A stretch of 64,000 nt of DNA, from positions 710,001 through 774,000 of the forward strand of contig NZ_CP104550.1 of the NCBI RefSeq assembly GCF_025397995.1, in the 5' to 3' direction. Positions 46,646 to 54,713 of this stretch are shown one piece after another. Numbering within the stretch: position 1 is the first letter of the stretch; the number at the start of each line of letters is the position of its first letter. The translations under genes and the position numbers were made by a program. The notes under the pieces were generated by a model that worked only from the letters and a program-made list of their open reading frames with translations, had not been told where the DNA came from and made no database searches. The stretch comes from Methanothermobacter wolfeii (GTDB lineage: Archaea; Methanobacteriota; Methanobacteria; Methanobacteriales; Methanothermobacteraceae).

Positions 46646-47050
46646 TTGCTGGATGACCTAAGATGGGAGTATAAAGCACTTGGCCTCATAGTGATTATAG
46701 GATTATCCATAACAGCCTACTCTTACCTTTCAATGGGCGGCGGAGAGAGGGTATCCCTTTCAAATAACTCGGGAGATCAGCAGCCAGAGCCTGTCCCGAT
46801 GCCCTTCCCTGAATATAACAGTACCGGCAGTACAGAAAATAATACAGGGAATATCACAGCCGAGGAGGCGAGGCAGATAGCGGCTGAATCAGGGTACACC
46901 GCAGGCGACCCCACAATGGGTTCAATAAATATCAACGGCACACAGATACCTGTATGGGTTGTTCCACTCCAGAGGGGTGGGAAAACCGTGAGGGAGGTCT
47001 ATGTAAGGTTAGAAGATGGGGAGATCCTTGGAAGCAGGGAGTTCAGTTAA
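46646..47050 (+). CDS. Membrane-anchored PepSY-like protein
   Basis: The protein has 134 residues with a TTG start 8 bp after GGAGG (46633-46637). A single N-terminal helix (ALGLIVIIGLSITAYSYL) is followed by a low-complexity linker rich in N, S, P and T. The C-terminal 65 residues look like a PepSY domain (ITAEEARQIAAESGY to VRLEDGEILGSREF). PepSY domains are often linked to inhibition of proteases or to sensing. Role here unknown. Confidence 0.7.
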   Translation: MLDDLRWEYKALGLIVIIGLSITAYSYLSMGGGERVSLSNNSGDQQPEPVPMPFPEYNSTGSTENNTGNITAEEARQIAAESGYTAGDPTMGSININGTQIPVWVVPLQRGGKTVREVYVRLEDGEILGSREFS

Positions 47051-47162
47051 ATACTTGTCTTCATGGTCAGAAAAACCATAATTTACCAGAATCACAACAT
47101 ATTTAAGTGGAGCATGGATATACTAATGATAACTGATCTCACAAGGATTCCTGGTGGATAAC

Positions 47163-47954
47163 ATGGATACGCTGACTGTAATCGTGATGCTGGCTCTTTT
47201 CATTCTTCTCCTTGGGTTCATATTCTCTGCAGGGCTCATGACACCTGTAATCGGGAAGAAAAACATTTTCTTTGTGATATTCATAGGATTCATTGCGGGG
47301 GTTATTGGAGGGATCTTTCTCATATCACCGGTCTATGATGAACTCCCCTTCATCGTAAGGAACATTTACATGTCAACCTCCGATGTGAATGAAACCATCA
47401 CCGCCGACGTATCAGCAGGTAAGGATATACTAAGGTTTATGGATGAACTCTCTGCCCAGGATGGTGTTGAGGCCGTCTACTCTGAAGGGATCTTCCTGAA
47501 AACTGACAGATTCTCAGAGAGCCGTAAACGTATAATAGAGGATAAGATTTCATTGATAGACCCCAATATAACCTCCTGGCAGGTTCACACCAACGGGACA
47601 ATAATACTCCAGGTTAAAAAGGGCCATAACCCTGTCAGGACCCTCGATACCCTTTCAGAGTGGCTCATGTACACCGGAGGTATAAATACATGTTACAGTG
47701 CAGTGCACCTTGTGGTGACTGTAAGGCCAGATAAGGTGGATTCAATCGTTTCCTACCTCCAGGCAAGGGATGTTGTGGTAACAGGGATTAAAGGACCTGC
47801 AGAGGAGAAGGCTGCTGCTTTTAAGGCAGCATTACCTGATAAGTCCAACATAATACTGTTCTGCGGATTCCTTGGCATGTTAACAGGTATTGCAGGTGTC
47901 TTCATAGATTCCATCATAGCATTCATCGGGAAGATAAGGGGCAGGGAGGCATGA
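47163..47954 (+). CDS. Conserved membrane protein of unknown function
   Basis: The protein has 263 residues. Two N-terminal helices (about residues 5-27 and 35-56) and one near the C-terminus (FCGFLGMLTGIAGVFIDSIIAFIG) enclose a soluble domain of about 170 residues with two alpha-beta repeats. I do not recognise the family. ATG 47163 follows GGTGGAT. It lies 24 bp before the Dph6-like gene. Confidence 0.65.
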   Translation: MDTLTVIVMLALFILLLGFIFSAGLMTPVIGKKNIFFVIFIGFIAGVIGGIFLISPVYDELPFIVRNIYMSTSDVNETITADVSAGKDILRFMDELSAQDGVEAVYSEGIFLKTDRFSESRKRIIEDKISLIDPNITSWQVHTNGTIILQVKKGHNPVRTLDTLSEWLMYTGGINTCYSAVHLVVTVRPDKVDSIVSYLQARDVVVTGIKGPAEEKAAAFKAALPDKSNIILFCGFLGMLTGIAGVFIDSIIAFIGKIRGREA

Positions 47955-47978
47955 GATTCCTGGATGGAGTAAAAGATC

Positions 47979-48656
47979 ATGAAGTCCGTGGTTCTATATT
48001 CAGGTGGCAAGGACAGTACAATGGCACTCTACCATGCCCTAAGGGAGTCCGAGGTCCTATTCCTTTTATCGATGGTATCGGAGAACAGTGAGTCCCACAT
48101 GTACCATGTGCCCAACATCAGACTCACAAGGCTCCTCTCAGAGGCCGTGGGGATACCGCTGATTGAAGCAGAAACTGAGGGTGTTGAGGAGGAAGAGGTT
48201 GAGGACCTTGCAGGGATACTTGAGGAGCTCAAAGGGCAGGGTGTTGAGGCAGTCTACTCAGGAGCCCTCTATTCTGAATACCAGAAGTCAAGGATAGACT
48301 CCATCTGCAGCAGGCTTGGTCTGAGGTCAGTCGCACCCCTATGGCAGAGGGATCCCCTGGAGTATATGGAGGAGATTGTTGACCTTGGATTTAAGGTTAT
48401 GGTGACCGCCGTTGCAGCTGAGGGGCTTGATGAGTCATGGCTTGGGAGGATAATTGACAGGGGGATGATAGCTGAACTTGCAGATCTCAGTGAAAGGTAC
48501 GGTATAAACCCCGCCTTTGAGGGGGGTGAAGCAGAATCCCTGGTCCTTGACGGGCCCATATTCAGTAAGAGGCTTGAAATAGTTGAATATGAGAAGAAAT
48601 GGTTCTTTGATAACGGTTTTATTGATATAAAAAAAGCTGTTCTTGTGGATAAATGA
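47979..48656 (+). CDS. Dph6-like ATP-pyrophosphatase (diphthine--ammonia ligase family)
   Basis: The protein has 225 residues. The PP-loop SGGKDSTMALY is at residues 8-18. Later motifs include YSGALYSEYQKSRID and FEGGEAESLVLDGP, both typical of the Dph6 family. In eukaryotes and archaea this family finishes diphthamide on elongation factor 2 by adding ammonia. The usual E in GEYETLVLDAP is seen here as EAESLVLDGP. Confidence 0.83.
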   Translation: MKSVVLYSGGKDSTMALYHALRESEVLFLLSMVSENSESHMYHVPNIRLTRLLSEAVGIPLIEAETEGVEEEEVEDLAGILEELKGQGVEAVYSGALYSEYQKSRIDSICSRLGLRSVAPLWQRDPLEYMEEIVDLGFKVMVTAVAAEGLDESWLGRIIDRGMIAELADLSERYGINPAFEGGEAESLVLDGPIFSKRLEIVEYEKKWFFDNGFIDIKKAVLVDK

Positions 48657-48777
48657 TTTTTTAGGTTGTGTGTAGTTTCAAAGAGACCTTTTCCTCTAGA
48701 TGGGTTATTTTTAGGTTGCAGGTTACGGAGAGGGCCGTTCCTCTGTATAATTCACTCTTTGAGGTTCAGGATGAACC

Positions 48778-49161
48778 TTAATCAGCTATTCTGGGGGTCA
48801 GCCAGTCTATAAATCCTGTTATATCATCACATCTTACCTTCACCATGATATCTCCGAGGGCAGAGACGGGTTCTTCAAGGACATTAACCCTTCCTATAAG
48901 TGCTGCCTGCTTGTTAATGTACATCATGGTTGAGTTGCCCCTCATATTGTTGAGGAGCACGGTCCTTGCTGTTGAGCGTATCCTTCTCTTCTCAAGGGCT
49001 TCCCTGAGTTCCATGAGGTCTTCAAGGCCCCCCTGTCCTGTGATCATTTCTTCCTGAATTTCAGGTTCAATTCCAGGGAAGACGTTGGTTATGGCCTCTG
49101 AAACCTTATCAGGATTCTCTGTGGGTTTAACAGGGGCTCTGATGGTTACCTTACATTCCAT
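48778..49161 (-). CDS. UPF0201 RNA-binding-like protein
   Basis: The protein has 127 residues and is of the archaeal UPF0201 type (CKVTIRAPVKPTENPDKV, then RTVLLNNMRGNSTMMYINKQAA). It has the fold of ribosomal L5-like RNA-binding proteins. It lies 33 bp after UPF0200 on the same strand, a pairing known in other archaea. Function not established. Confidence 0.83.
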   Translation of the reverse strand: MECKVTIRAPVKPTENPDKVSEAITNVFPGIEPEIQEEMITGQGGLEDLMELREALEKRRIRSTARTVLLNNMRGNSTMMYINKQAALIGRVNVLEEPVSALGDIMVKVRCDDITGFIDWLTPRIAD

Positions 49162-49194
49162 TAACCTTCCTCCATGTTAAAGGGATATTAGGTT

Positions 49195-49740
49195 TTATTC
49201 ACCTTTCCCATGTTTTCTCACGAGCTTTTTAATTATGGATTCGGCCTGTTTTTTTATTTTCCATATCGGGCCCTCATTGACTATCATGTAATCTGAGGAT
49301 GCTATAACATCCCCTATGCCGAATCCAAGTTCCCTTTCATCCCTTTCAACAAATTTAGTGTATTCTGATGAGTCATCCTCTCTTCTACGCCTCTTAAGTC
49401 TTCTGAACCTTGTCTTCCGGCTTGAGAATATGGATATCACCCTGAAGCCGGGGAAGTTCCTCTTAAATATCTCAACCTCGTAGGGGCTCCTGATCCCCTC
49501 TATGAGGAACATGTCTGCATCAGAGTTCTTTATGATCTCAACACATTTTTCAGCGACAACGTACTTTCCATGTTCCTTCCTTAGCCTGACCGCGGTTACA
49601 CCAGGGTCTTCACCCCTCCTCCGTGCTTCATCCCGTATAACATCCCCCATCCGTATAACCACGAATCCCATGGACTCAGCTATCCTTGATACAACGCCCT
49701 TCCCTGCACCGGGCATCCCTGAAACTCCAATAACCATCAT
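49195..49740 (-). CDS. UPF0200 nucleotide kinase-like protein
   Basis: The protein has 181 residues. The Walker A motif is GMPGAGKG at residues 8-15. The body resembles dephospho-CoA kinase and adenylate kinase (VIRMGDVIRDEARRRG). Together with the adjacent gene for 4-phosphopantoate--beta-alanine ligase, a place in CoA synthesis is plausible but not shown. A second ATG lies one codon after the first. Confidence 0.83.
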   Translation of the reverse strand: MMVIGVSGMPGAGKGVVSRIAESMGFVVIRMGDVIRDEARRRGEDPGVTAVRLRKEHGKYVVAEKCVEIIKNSDADMFLIEGIRSPYEVEIFKRNFPGFRVISIFSSRKTRFRRLKRRRREDDSSEYTKFVERDERELGFGIGDVIASSDYMIVNEGPIWKIKKQAESIIKKLVRKHGKGE

Positions 49741-49756
49741 TGTCCCACTCTTATCT

Positions 49757-49850
49757 TTCTAGGTTAAAGTTCTGGATTGTATTTTCTGGTGTCAAGTATT
49801 TCCTACTCTTCTAGGTTAAAGTTCTGGATTGTATCTTCTGATGTCAAGTA
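49757..49850. repeat. 52-bp-period duplication of a gene 3' end
   Basis: The last 42 bases over the stop of the phosphopantoate ligase gene (49809-49850) are repeated at 49757-49798 with two differences. On the minus strand they read DIRRYNPEL-stop in the gene and DTRKYNPEL-stop in the echo. The echo is outside the gene, between it and UPF0200. Confidence 0.92.
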
Positions 49851-50562
49851 ATTTAATGGTTTCTCTCAAGTTCTCCCTGTTATCAAATTCCTCAAGGATC
49901 CTCTCAAGTTCCTCCCTTTCACTCCCCCTGAGTTCCCTGACAGAGGCTGTGATGGCAGGCACAGCCCTTACTATGTTATCTGTTATGCTTATACTCGCCA
50001 TCCTTGATGTCCTTGAGAGGGGGTTGAGGTCGACTGTTATAACAGTTTTACCTGATTTCCTCAGGATCTCTGTACGGTCACCGTCCTCAAGGGGTACGAG
50101 GACAACGTCTGCACTGTAGATACCATCAGGGCTTGCCGTGGCCCTCGGGCTCATGATCCCGTCAATATGGGTGAGTTTATCCACTCCAAGGACCTCATCA
50201 GCCCCCTTATCCCTCAGGACCTCCTCTATCAGCTTCACCCGCCTGGGGGTCCGGTGGAAGAGGTTGATCTCAATTTTACCCTTTAATTCGCGTGCCAGTT
50301 TAACCATTTCACCGGGGACAAGTGCTGCTGTGTTACCGTTAACCGATAATACAGGCTTCCTGGCGAGGAGCAGTGCAGCTGCAGCCGCCCTTATAGCCCT
50401 TTCTGCTGGTTTAGTGGTCTCCTCTCCCAGGAGGTAATCGAAGGCTTCGCCTCTCCCGTGTGCTATCATCCCTGAATCTGCAAGGATGCCCCTCTGCCAG
50501 GCATCCACTATCATCTCCCTGAGCCTCAGTGAATGGTAGCGTGGATGGTCCTCTGAAATCAT
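49816..50562 (-). CDS. 4-phosphopantoate--beta-alanine ligase
   Basis: The protein has 248 residues and is of the archaeal phosphopantothenate synthetase type. Signature stretches are HPRYHSLRLREMIVDAW, GRGEAFDYLLGEET and VDLNPLSRTSRMASI. It joins phosphopantoate and beta-alanine to give phosphopantothenate in archaeal CoA synthesis. The 3' end is tandemly duplicated downstream. The upstream spacer (50563-50790) carries inverted repeats. Confidence 0.88.
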   Translation of the reverse strand: MISEDHPRYHSLRLREMIVDAWQRGILADSGMIAHGRGEAFDYLLGEETTKPAERAIRAAAAALLLARKPVLSVNGNTAALVPGEMVKLARELKGKIEINLFHRTPRRVKLIEEVLRDKGADEVLGVDKLTHIDGIMSPRATASPDGIYSADVVLVPLEDGDRTEILRKSGKTVITVDLNPLSRTSRMASISITDNIVRAVPAITASVRELRGSEREELERILEEFDNRENLRETIKLLDIRRYNPEL

Positions 50563-50634
50563 GTTAATCTATTGCACTCTACCAGTATAATAAGTTTATC
50601 AGGACGGATTACTTGATGTGCAATGCTGTATCAG

Positions 50635-50736
50635 GGCCACACTGTGGCCTCGCGATGTTCTGGAAAGGGCGGAGAATGACAGCTCATGTCCTTTATCATG
50701 TTCACATGGCTGCCGGGTTTTCATGAGGTGTCATTC
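50635..50736. other. Inverted repeats in the 228-bp spacer before the small membrane protein
   Basis: A perfect 15-bp palindrome lies at 50635-50649 (GGCCACA, C, TGTGGCC). Further on, GAATGACAGCTCATG (50674-50688) pairs with CATGAGGTGTCATTC (50722-50736) in 14 of 15 bases around a 33-base loop. The second could fold as a 63-nt stem-loop RNA or be a transposon-like remnant. Function unknown. Confidence 0.65.
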
Positions 50737-50790
50737 ACAGGTGCCTAAACTTTTATATAAAATCCAATATACTAATTAGGAGGGATAGAT

Positions 50791-51006
50791 ATGGAAGATG
50801 AAGTTGAAATTAACCGTAAACCACGCAGACCGCCATCAGACAGGAGTCTCTGGGGAGTCTACCTTGGAATCATACTGATCATCATAGGAATACTCTGGTT
50901 TGCCTTTGCTGCGGGTATAATACCGCCCCAGTATTCAAGGTTCTGGCCCCAGGCCCTTCTGGTGATTATAGGACTTCTGGTACTTATTAAGTCACTTAAA
51001 AAATGA
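50791..51006 (+). CDS. Small two-helix membrane protein
   Basis: The protein has 71 residues. A charged N-terminus ([14 protein letters not shown]) leads into two transmembrane helices joined by a short loop with PPQYSRFWP, the pattern of LiaF-type transmembrane domains. GGAGGGAT lies 5-6 bp ahead of ATG 50791. A TATA-like TTTTATATAA at about 50751 sits upstream. No specific role known. Confidence 0.72.
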   Translation: MEDEVEINRKPRRPPSDRSLWGVYLGIILIIIGILWFAFAAGIIPPQYSRFWPQALLVIIGLLVLIKSLKK

Positions 51007-51020
51007 TTCATGGTGGTTAT

Positions 51021-52043
51021 ATGAAGAAACTCATGAAGCGACTTTCACTTGCCAGTGGAGTCTCTGGCTTTGAGGATGAGGTAAGGGATATTATTGCATC
51101 TGAACTTGCAGATCATGTTGATGAAATAGAGGAGGACAGTCTCGGTAACATAATCGCCGTTAAGAGGGGTTCAGGTCCGGTTATCATGCTGGCAGCCCAC
51201 ATGGATGAGATCGGACTCATGGTGAGGCACATAGACAAGAAGGGATTCATCAGGTTTTCAAAGATAGGTGGTATCAGCGACCAGATGATCCTCAACCAGG
51301 CTGTCTGGATACATGGAAAGCAGGGCAGGGTTGCAGGCGTGATAGGGTCAAAGCCGCCTCACAGGATGAAGGCTGCTGAGAGGAAGAAGGTAACAACCCA
51401 TGATAACATGTTCATTGATATCGGTGCATCCTCAAGGGAGGAGGCAGAGGAACTTGTCTCTGTGGGTGACCCGATAACCTTCCAGGCCCCCTACGCTGAA
51501 CTCCCAAACTCCAGGTTTACGGGTAAGGCCCTTGATAACCGTATAGGCTGTCTGGTCATGATTGAGGTCCTCAGGAGGGTTAACTCAGAGGCCACCGTGT
51601 ACGGTGTTGGCACGGTCCAGGAGGAGGTTGGCCTTAAGGGTGCCAGGACATCTGCCTTCAGGATAAACCCTGACATGGCCGTTGCCCTTGATGTCACCAT
51701 TGCAGGGGATCACCCGGGTATGAAGGAGGATGAGGCACCTGCTAAGCTTGGTAAGGGACCTGCCATTATACTGACCGATGCCAGTGGGAGGGGTATCATC
51801 ACCCATCCACGTGTAAGGGAGTGGCTCATTGAAACCGCGGAGGAAGAGGATATTCCAGTGCAGATTGAGGTGAGTGAGGGGGGTACAACCGATGCAACCG
51901 CAATACACCTCACAAGGGATGGTGTACCAGCCGGTGTGGTTTCTGTCCCAACAAGGTACATCCATACAACAGTGAGCATGGCGAGCATGAAGGACATTGA
52001 GATGACGGTTGACCTCCTCGTTAAAGCCATTGAAAGACTCTAA
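51021..52043 (+). CDS. M42-family metallo-aminopeptidase
   Basis: The protein has 340 residues and is of the TET-type aminopeptidase/endoglucanase-like M42 family. Metal and active-site motifs include [35 protein letters not shown] and [12 protein letters not shown]. It likely trims peptides in the cytoplasm as a large oligomer. ATG 51021 follows GGTGG, while an earlier ATG 51003 overlaps the upstream gene. Confidence 0.88.
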   Translation: MKKLMKRLSLASGVSGFEDEVRDIIASELADHVDEIEEDSLGNIIAVKRGSGPVIMLAAHMDEIGLMVRHIDKKGFIRFSKIGGISDQMILNQAVWIHGKQGRVAGVIGSKPPHRMKAAERKKVTTHDNMFIDIGASSREEAEELVSVGDPITFQAPYAELPNSRFTGKALDNRIGCLVMIEVLRRVNSEATVYGVGTVQEEVGLKGARTSAFRINPDMAVALDVTIAGDHPGMKEDEAPAKLGKGPAIILTDASGRGIITHPRVREWLIETAEEEDIPVQIEVSEGGTTDATAIHLTRDGVPAGVVSVPTRYIHTTVSMASMKDIEMTVDLLVKAIERL

Positions 52044-52059
52044 AAACTCACCTATTTTT

Positions 52060-52413
52060 TCACTGGTTTAAGTCCGGTTCCATTATTCTTTTCCCGGAGC
52101 TCAGTTCCTCGCAGGGTGTTTTCACACCCCGATGAGCGGCATCCAGTTCAATTATTCTTTTCCGGGAGTCCAGATAGAATATTGATGGACTGTCATCCCA
52201 CTGGTCATACACCTCCACTATATATTGAGGACCCCCGTTCCCTTCTTCAGGGATGGCAGGTCTTCTTCTCAGCATATCATCGGCGGTTTTCTCAAAGACC
52301 ATGGTCATTTCAGGGAATTCGTACTGTCCTTTACTTTTCTCAGGAACTATAGCCTCTTCAAAGAATTCGTACTGTCTACTGATTTCAAAGATCCTTATCA
52401 GAATCTTCTTCAA
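52060..52413 (-). CDS. Hypothetical protein with duplicated C-terminus
   Basis: The protein has 117 residues with a TTG start 3 bp after GGGGGTGAT. No known domain is recognised. The DNA at the 3' end is duplicated: ATTATTCTTTTCCCGGAG at 52082 and ATTATTCTTTTCCGGGAG at 52151. As a result the protein ends with two related segments (DSRKRIIELDAAHR and SSGKRIMEPDLNQ). GQYEFPEM and RQYEFFEEA are also alike. Possibly a rapidly changing or decaying gene. Confidence 0.55.
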   Translation of the reverse strand: MKKILIRIFEISRQYEFFEEAIVPEKSKGQYEFPEMTMVFEKTADDMLRRRPAIPEEGNGGPQYIVEVYDQWDDSPSIFYLDSRKRIIELDAAHRGVKTPCEELSSGKRIMEPDLNQ

Positions 52414-52563
52414 CCAATCACCCCCTGGTGAAATTACAGATAATAATTAATAATATATTATCATATATAATTATTACTGATGCTGGTGTGCAGGGACACG
52501 ATGTTAAAGGCAGAAACTTTCCATGAGATTTAAAAAAAGTTTTCCATGGGAGAATTTCAGGGC

Positions 52564-53283
52564 CTATTCCTCAGGGACTTCAATCACACGGAGCCCATCA
52601 TCCGATATCATGTAGGGTATGAACTCCACGGGGGTCCTTGTACTGCGCATCTTGATGATGTCCATGACCCTCTCTCTTCTACCGGTGTAGGGGTTCTCCC
52701 TCTTTATAAGCCTTATGGCGCCGTAGACGGCAAAGAGCGCTATCTCATTGAATTCCCTTGAGGTTGCGCTGTCAAGTATGATCAGGGTGGTTATGTTCCT
52801 TTTTTTGAGCTCATAGATAAGAAGGTCGAACTGGTCCCTGAACTCGTATGTTGTCAGCTTCTCTGTCTGACTCCCGATACTGTCAATGACCAGGACTTCA
52901 ATATCATCGGGGATCTCACTGATTATCTTCTTGAGGTTTCCCTTTATGGGTTCTGCGCCGATGTGCATCTCTGCCTCGGTGAGCCTGGCCTTCACTGCCG
53001 TCAGGCTCAGTATACGCAGGGTGCCTGGTTCCAGGAGGTCACCGATGTCCCAGCCCAGGGAGCTGCACTGGATCCTGAGGTCGGTTTCATCCTCCTCTGT
53101 TGTTATGTAAAGGGTCCTGAGCCCTGCCCTGGCGCTCTGGATCGCGAACTGAAGCGCCATGATGGTCTTCCCTGAACCGGCATCACCCGTGATAAGAATG
53201 CTCCTCCCCACAGGGTATCCGCCTATTATCTCATCAAGGCCCTCTACACCCGTCCCTATCCTCTGTATCCCTTCATCACTCAA
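52564..53283 (-). CDS. KaiC-like RecA-family ATPase
   Basis: The protein has 239 residues. It has a single KaiC domain with Walker A GDAGSGKT at about residues 33-40 and Walker B in VLVIDSIGS. Single-domain archaeal KaiC-like proteins are linked to signalling, often beside response regulators, and here a REC-PAS protein gene lies directly upstream on the same strand. The two may act together. Confidence 0.86.
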   Translation of the reverse strand: MSDEGIQRIGTGVEGLDEIIGGYPVGRSILITGDAGSGKTIMALQFAIQSARAGLRTLYITTEEDETDLRIQCSSLGWDIGDLLEPGTLRILSLTAVKARLTEAEMHIGAEPIKGNLKKIISEIPDDIEVLVIDSIGSQTEKLTTYEFRDQFDLLIYELKKRNITTLIILDSATSREFNEIALFAVYGAIRLIKRENPYTGRRERVMDIIKMRSTRTPVEFIPYMISDDGLRVIEVPEE

Positions 53284-53336
53284 TCAAAAACCCCCTATCA
53301 GTAATATTCTTCGGTTGCTTCCCCCATTTCAGGGAA

Positions 53337-54575
53337 TTATTTTTCAGTGAGGTGGAATTCGAATGTCATGTTCTCATCCCTGCTCCTGAGTGTTGATGTC
53401 TGTATGACGCTTCCCCTTATACCGGTCCATGTGAAGCTCCTCATCAGCATGGCCCTGAATATCAGGGAGAATATTGGGTTCTTCCTTGCCTCGTCTATCC
53501 ATGGGAAGGTTTTAAATTCAAGTATGTACCTCGCCTTCTCTCTTCGAAGCTCAGTCTCGATTCCCAGGTTCCCAAGGAAGGATGAAAGCCATTCTATGTA
53601 GGCCATAAAGACCCTGTTTGTATCGGCACCACCTGAGAGACCGAGTTTATCCATGGTCCTCTGGAAGTTGGGTTTAATGTTCTTCTCAAAACGATCAGCA
53701 AAATTCTTTATGATGGCATTACGCAGCTGGGGAGGGATGGATGATGCGAAGACAGGAACGGCCGAGACAACGAAGCCATAGAGTTCAGCCTTTGACCTTT
53801 CCCTGATGAGTTCCTCCCTCTTTTTCTCGGCCTCGATTCTGTCTGTGATGTCATGGCCTATTACCTGGATTAGACCCCTCTCGGTCGCCGTCTCAATGGA
53901 CGCCGCATGGACCTCAATGAAGCGCCTTTCACCTTTAAAATCAAAGAATTCAGCCTCAAATGTTTTCTCTGAACCCTTAAGTTCAGATAGGGATGCCAGG
54001 GTTTTCTCTGAAATGAAACCCTTCTTCTGGAGGATTGAAACCCTTTTACCCTTCAGCGTGTCCCTCCTGAGACCCGTGAGTTTCTCAAATGCCCTGTTTA
54101 CGAGTATTATCCTTGATTCGGAGTCAAGGAGCATTATATAGTCAGGGGACCTCTCGATGAGTGCCCTGTATCTTTCCTTACTCTCCTGGAGTTTGCTGTC
54201 CATCTTGTGCTTGTAGAGGGCCACCTCGATGGCGCTGTGAAGTTCACGGTCCTCAAAGGGCTTTATTATGTAACCGAAGGGTCCTGTGAGCTTCGCACGG
54301 TTGAGGGTCTTCTCATCGGAGTAGGCTGTAAGATAAACAACTGGTATGTTGAGCTCCTCCTTTATGACATCCGCGGCCTGTATACCGTCCATTTCACCCT
54401 TGAGGACGATGTCCATGAGGACAAGGTCCGGTTTCTCCTTACGGGCCAATTCAATAGCCTCCTCGCCGGAGGCGGCCATGCCAACAACACGGTACCCCAG
54501 GCCCTCGGCCCTGTGTTTGATGTCCATGGCAACTATACTTTCATCCTCAACAACAAGCAAACTCGTGGGTGACAT
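53337..54575 (-). CDS. Response regulator with REC and PAS domains
   Basis: The protein has 412 residues. The REC domain (1-120) has the phosphorylated aspartate in LVLMDIVLKGEMDG. A PAS domain (about 135-250) starts ERYRALIERSPDYIMLLD. A coiled linker (EAEKKREELIRERSK) leads to a C-terminal domain of about 150 residues with no helix-turn-helix I can see. ATG 54575 is supported by GGAGGAT. The C-terminal domain may bind a ligand or partner, such as the KaiC-like ATPase. Confidence 0.85.
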   Translation of the reverse strand: MSPTSLLVVEDESIVAMDIKHRAEGLGYRVVGMAASGEEAIELARKEKPDLVLMDIVLKGEMDGIQAADVIKEELNIPVVYLTAYSDEKTLNRAKLTGPFGYIIKPFEDRELHSAIEVALYKHKMDSKLQESKERYRALIERSPDYIMLLDSESRIILVNRAFEKLTGLRRDTLKGKRVSILQKKGFISEKTLASLSELKGSEKTFEAEFFDFKGERRFIEVHAASIETATERGLIQVIGHDITDRIEAEKKREELIRERSKAELYGFVVSAVPVFASSIPPQLRNAIIKNFADRFEKNIKPNFQRTMDKLGLSGGADTNRVFMAYIEWLSSFLGNLGIETELRREKARYILEFKTFPWIDEARKNPIFSLIFRAMLMRSFTWTGIRGSVIQTSTLRSRDENMTFEFHLTEK

Positions 54576-54713
54576 GAAATCCTCCCGGCACATCCTTTAA
54601 TAATAATTCCGGCTATCGTTAGTGATATGTTCCTATGACTATAAATACTTATTGAAGGGTCTTAGGGCACCGTGGTGGTGTTGAAGCGTCATTAACATTA
54701 AGGATGGGTTTAT

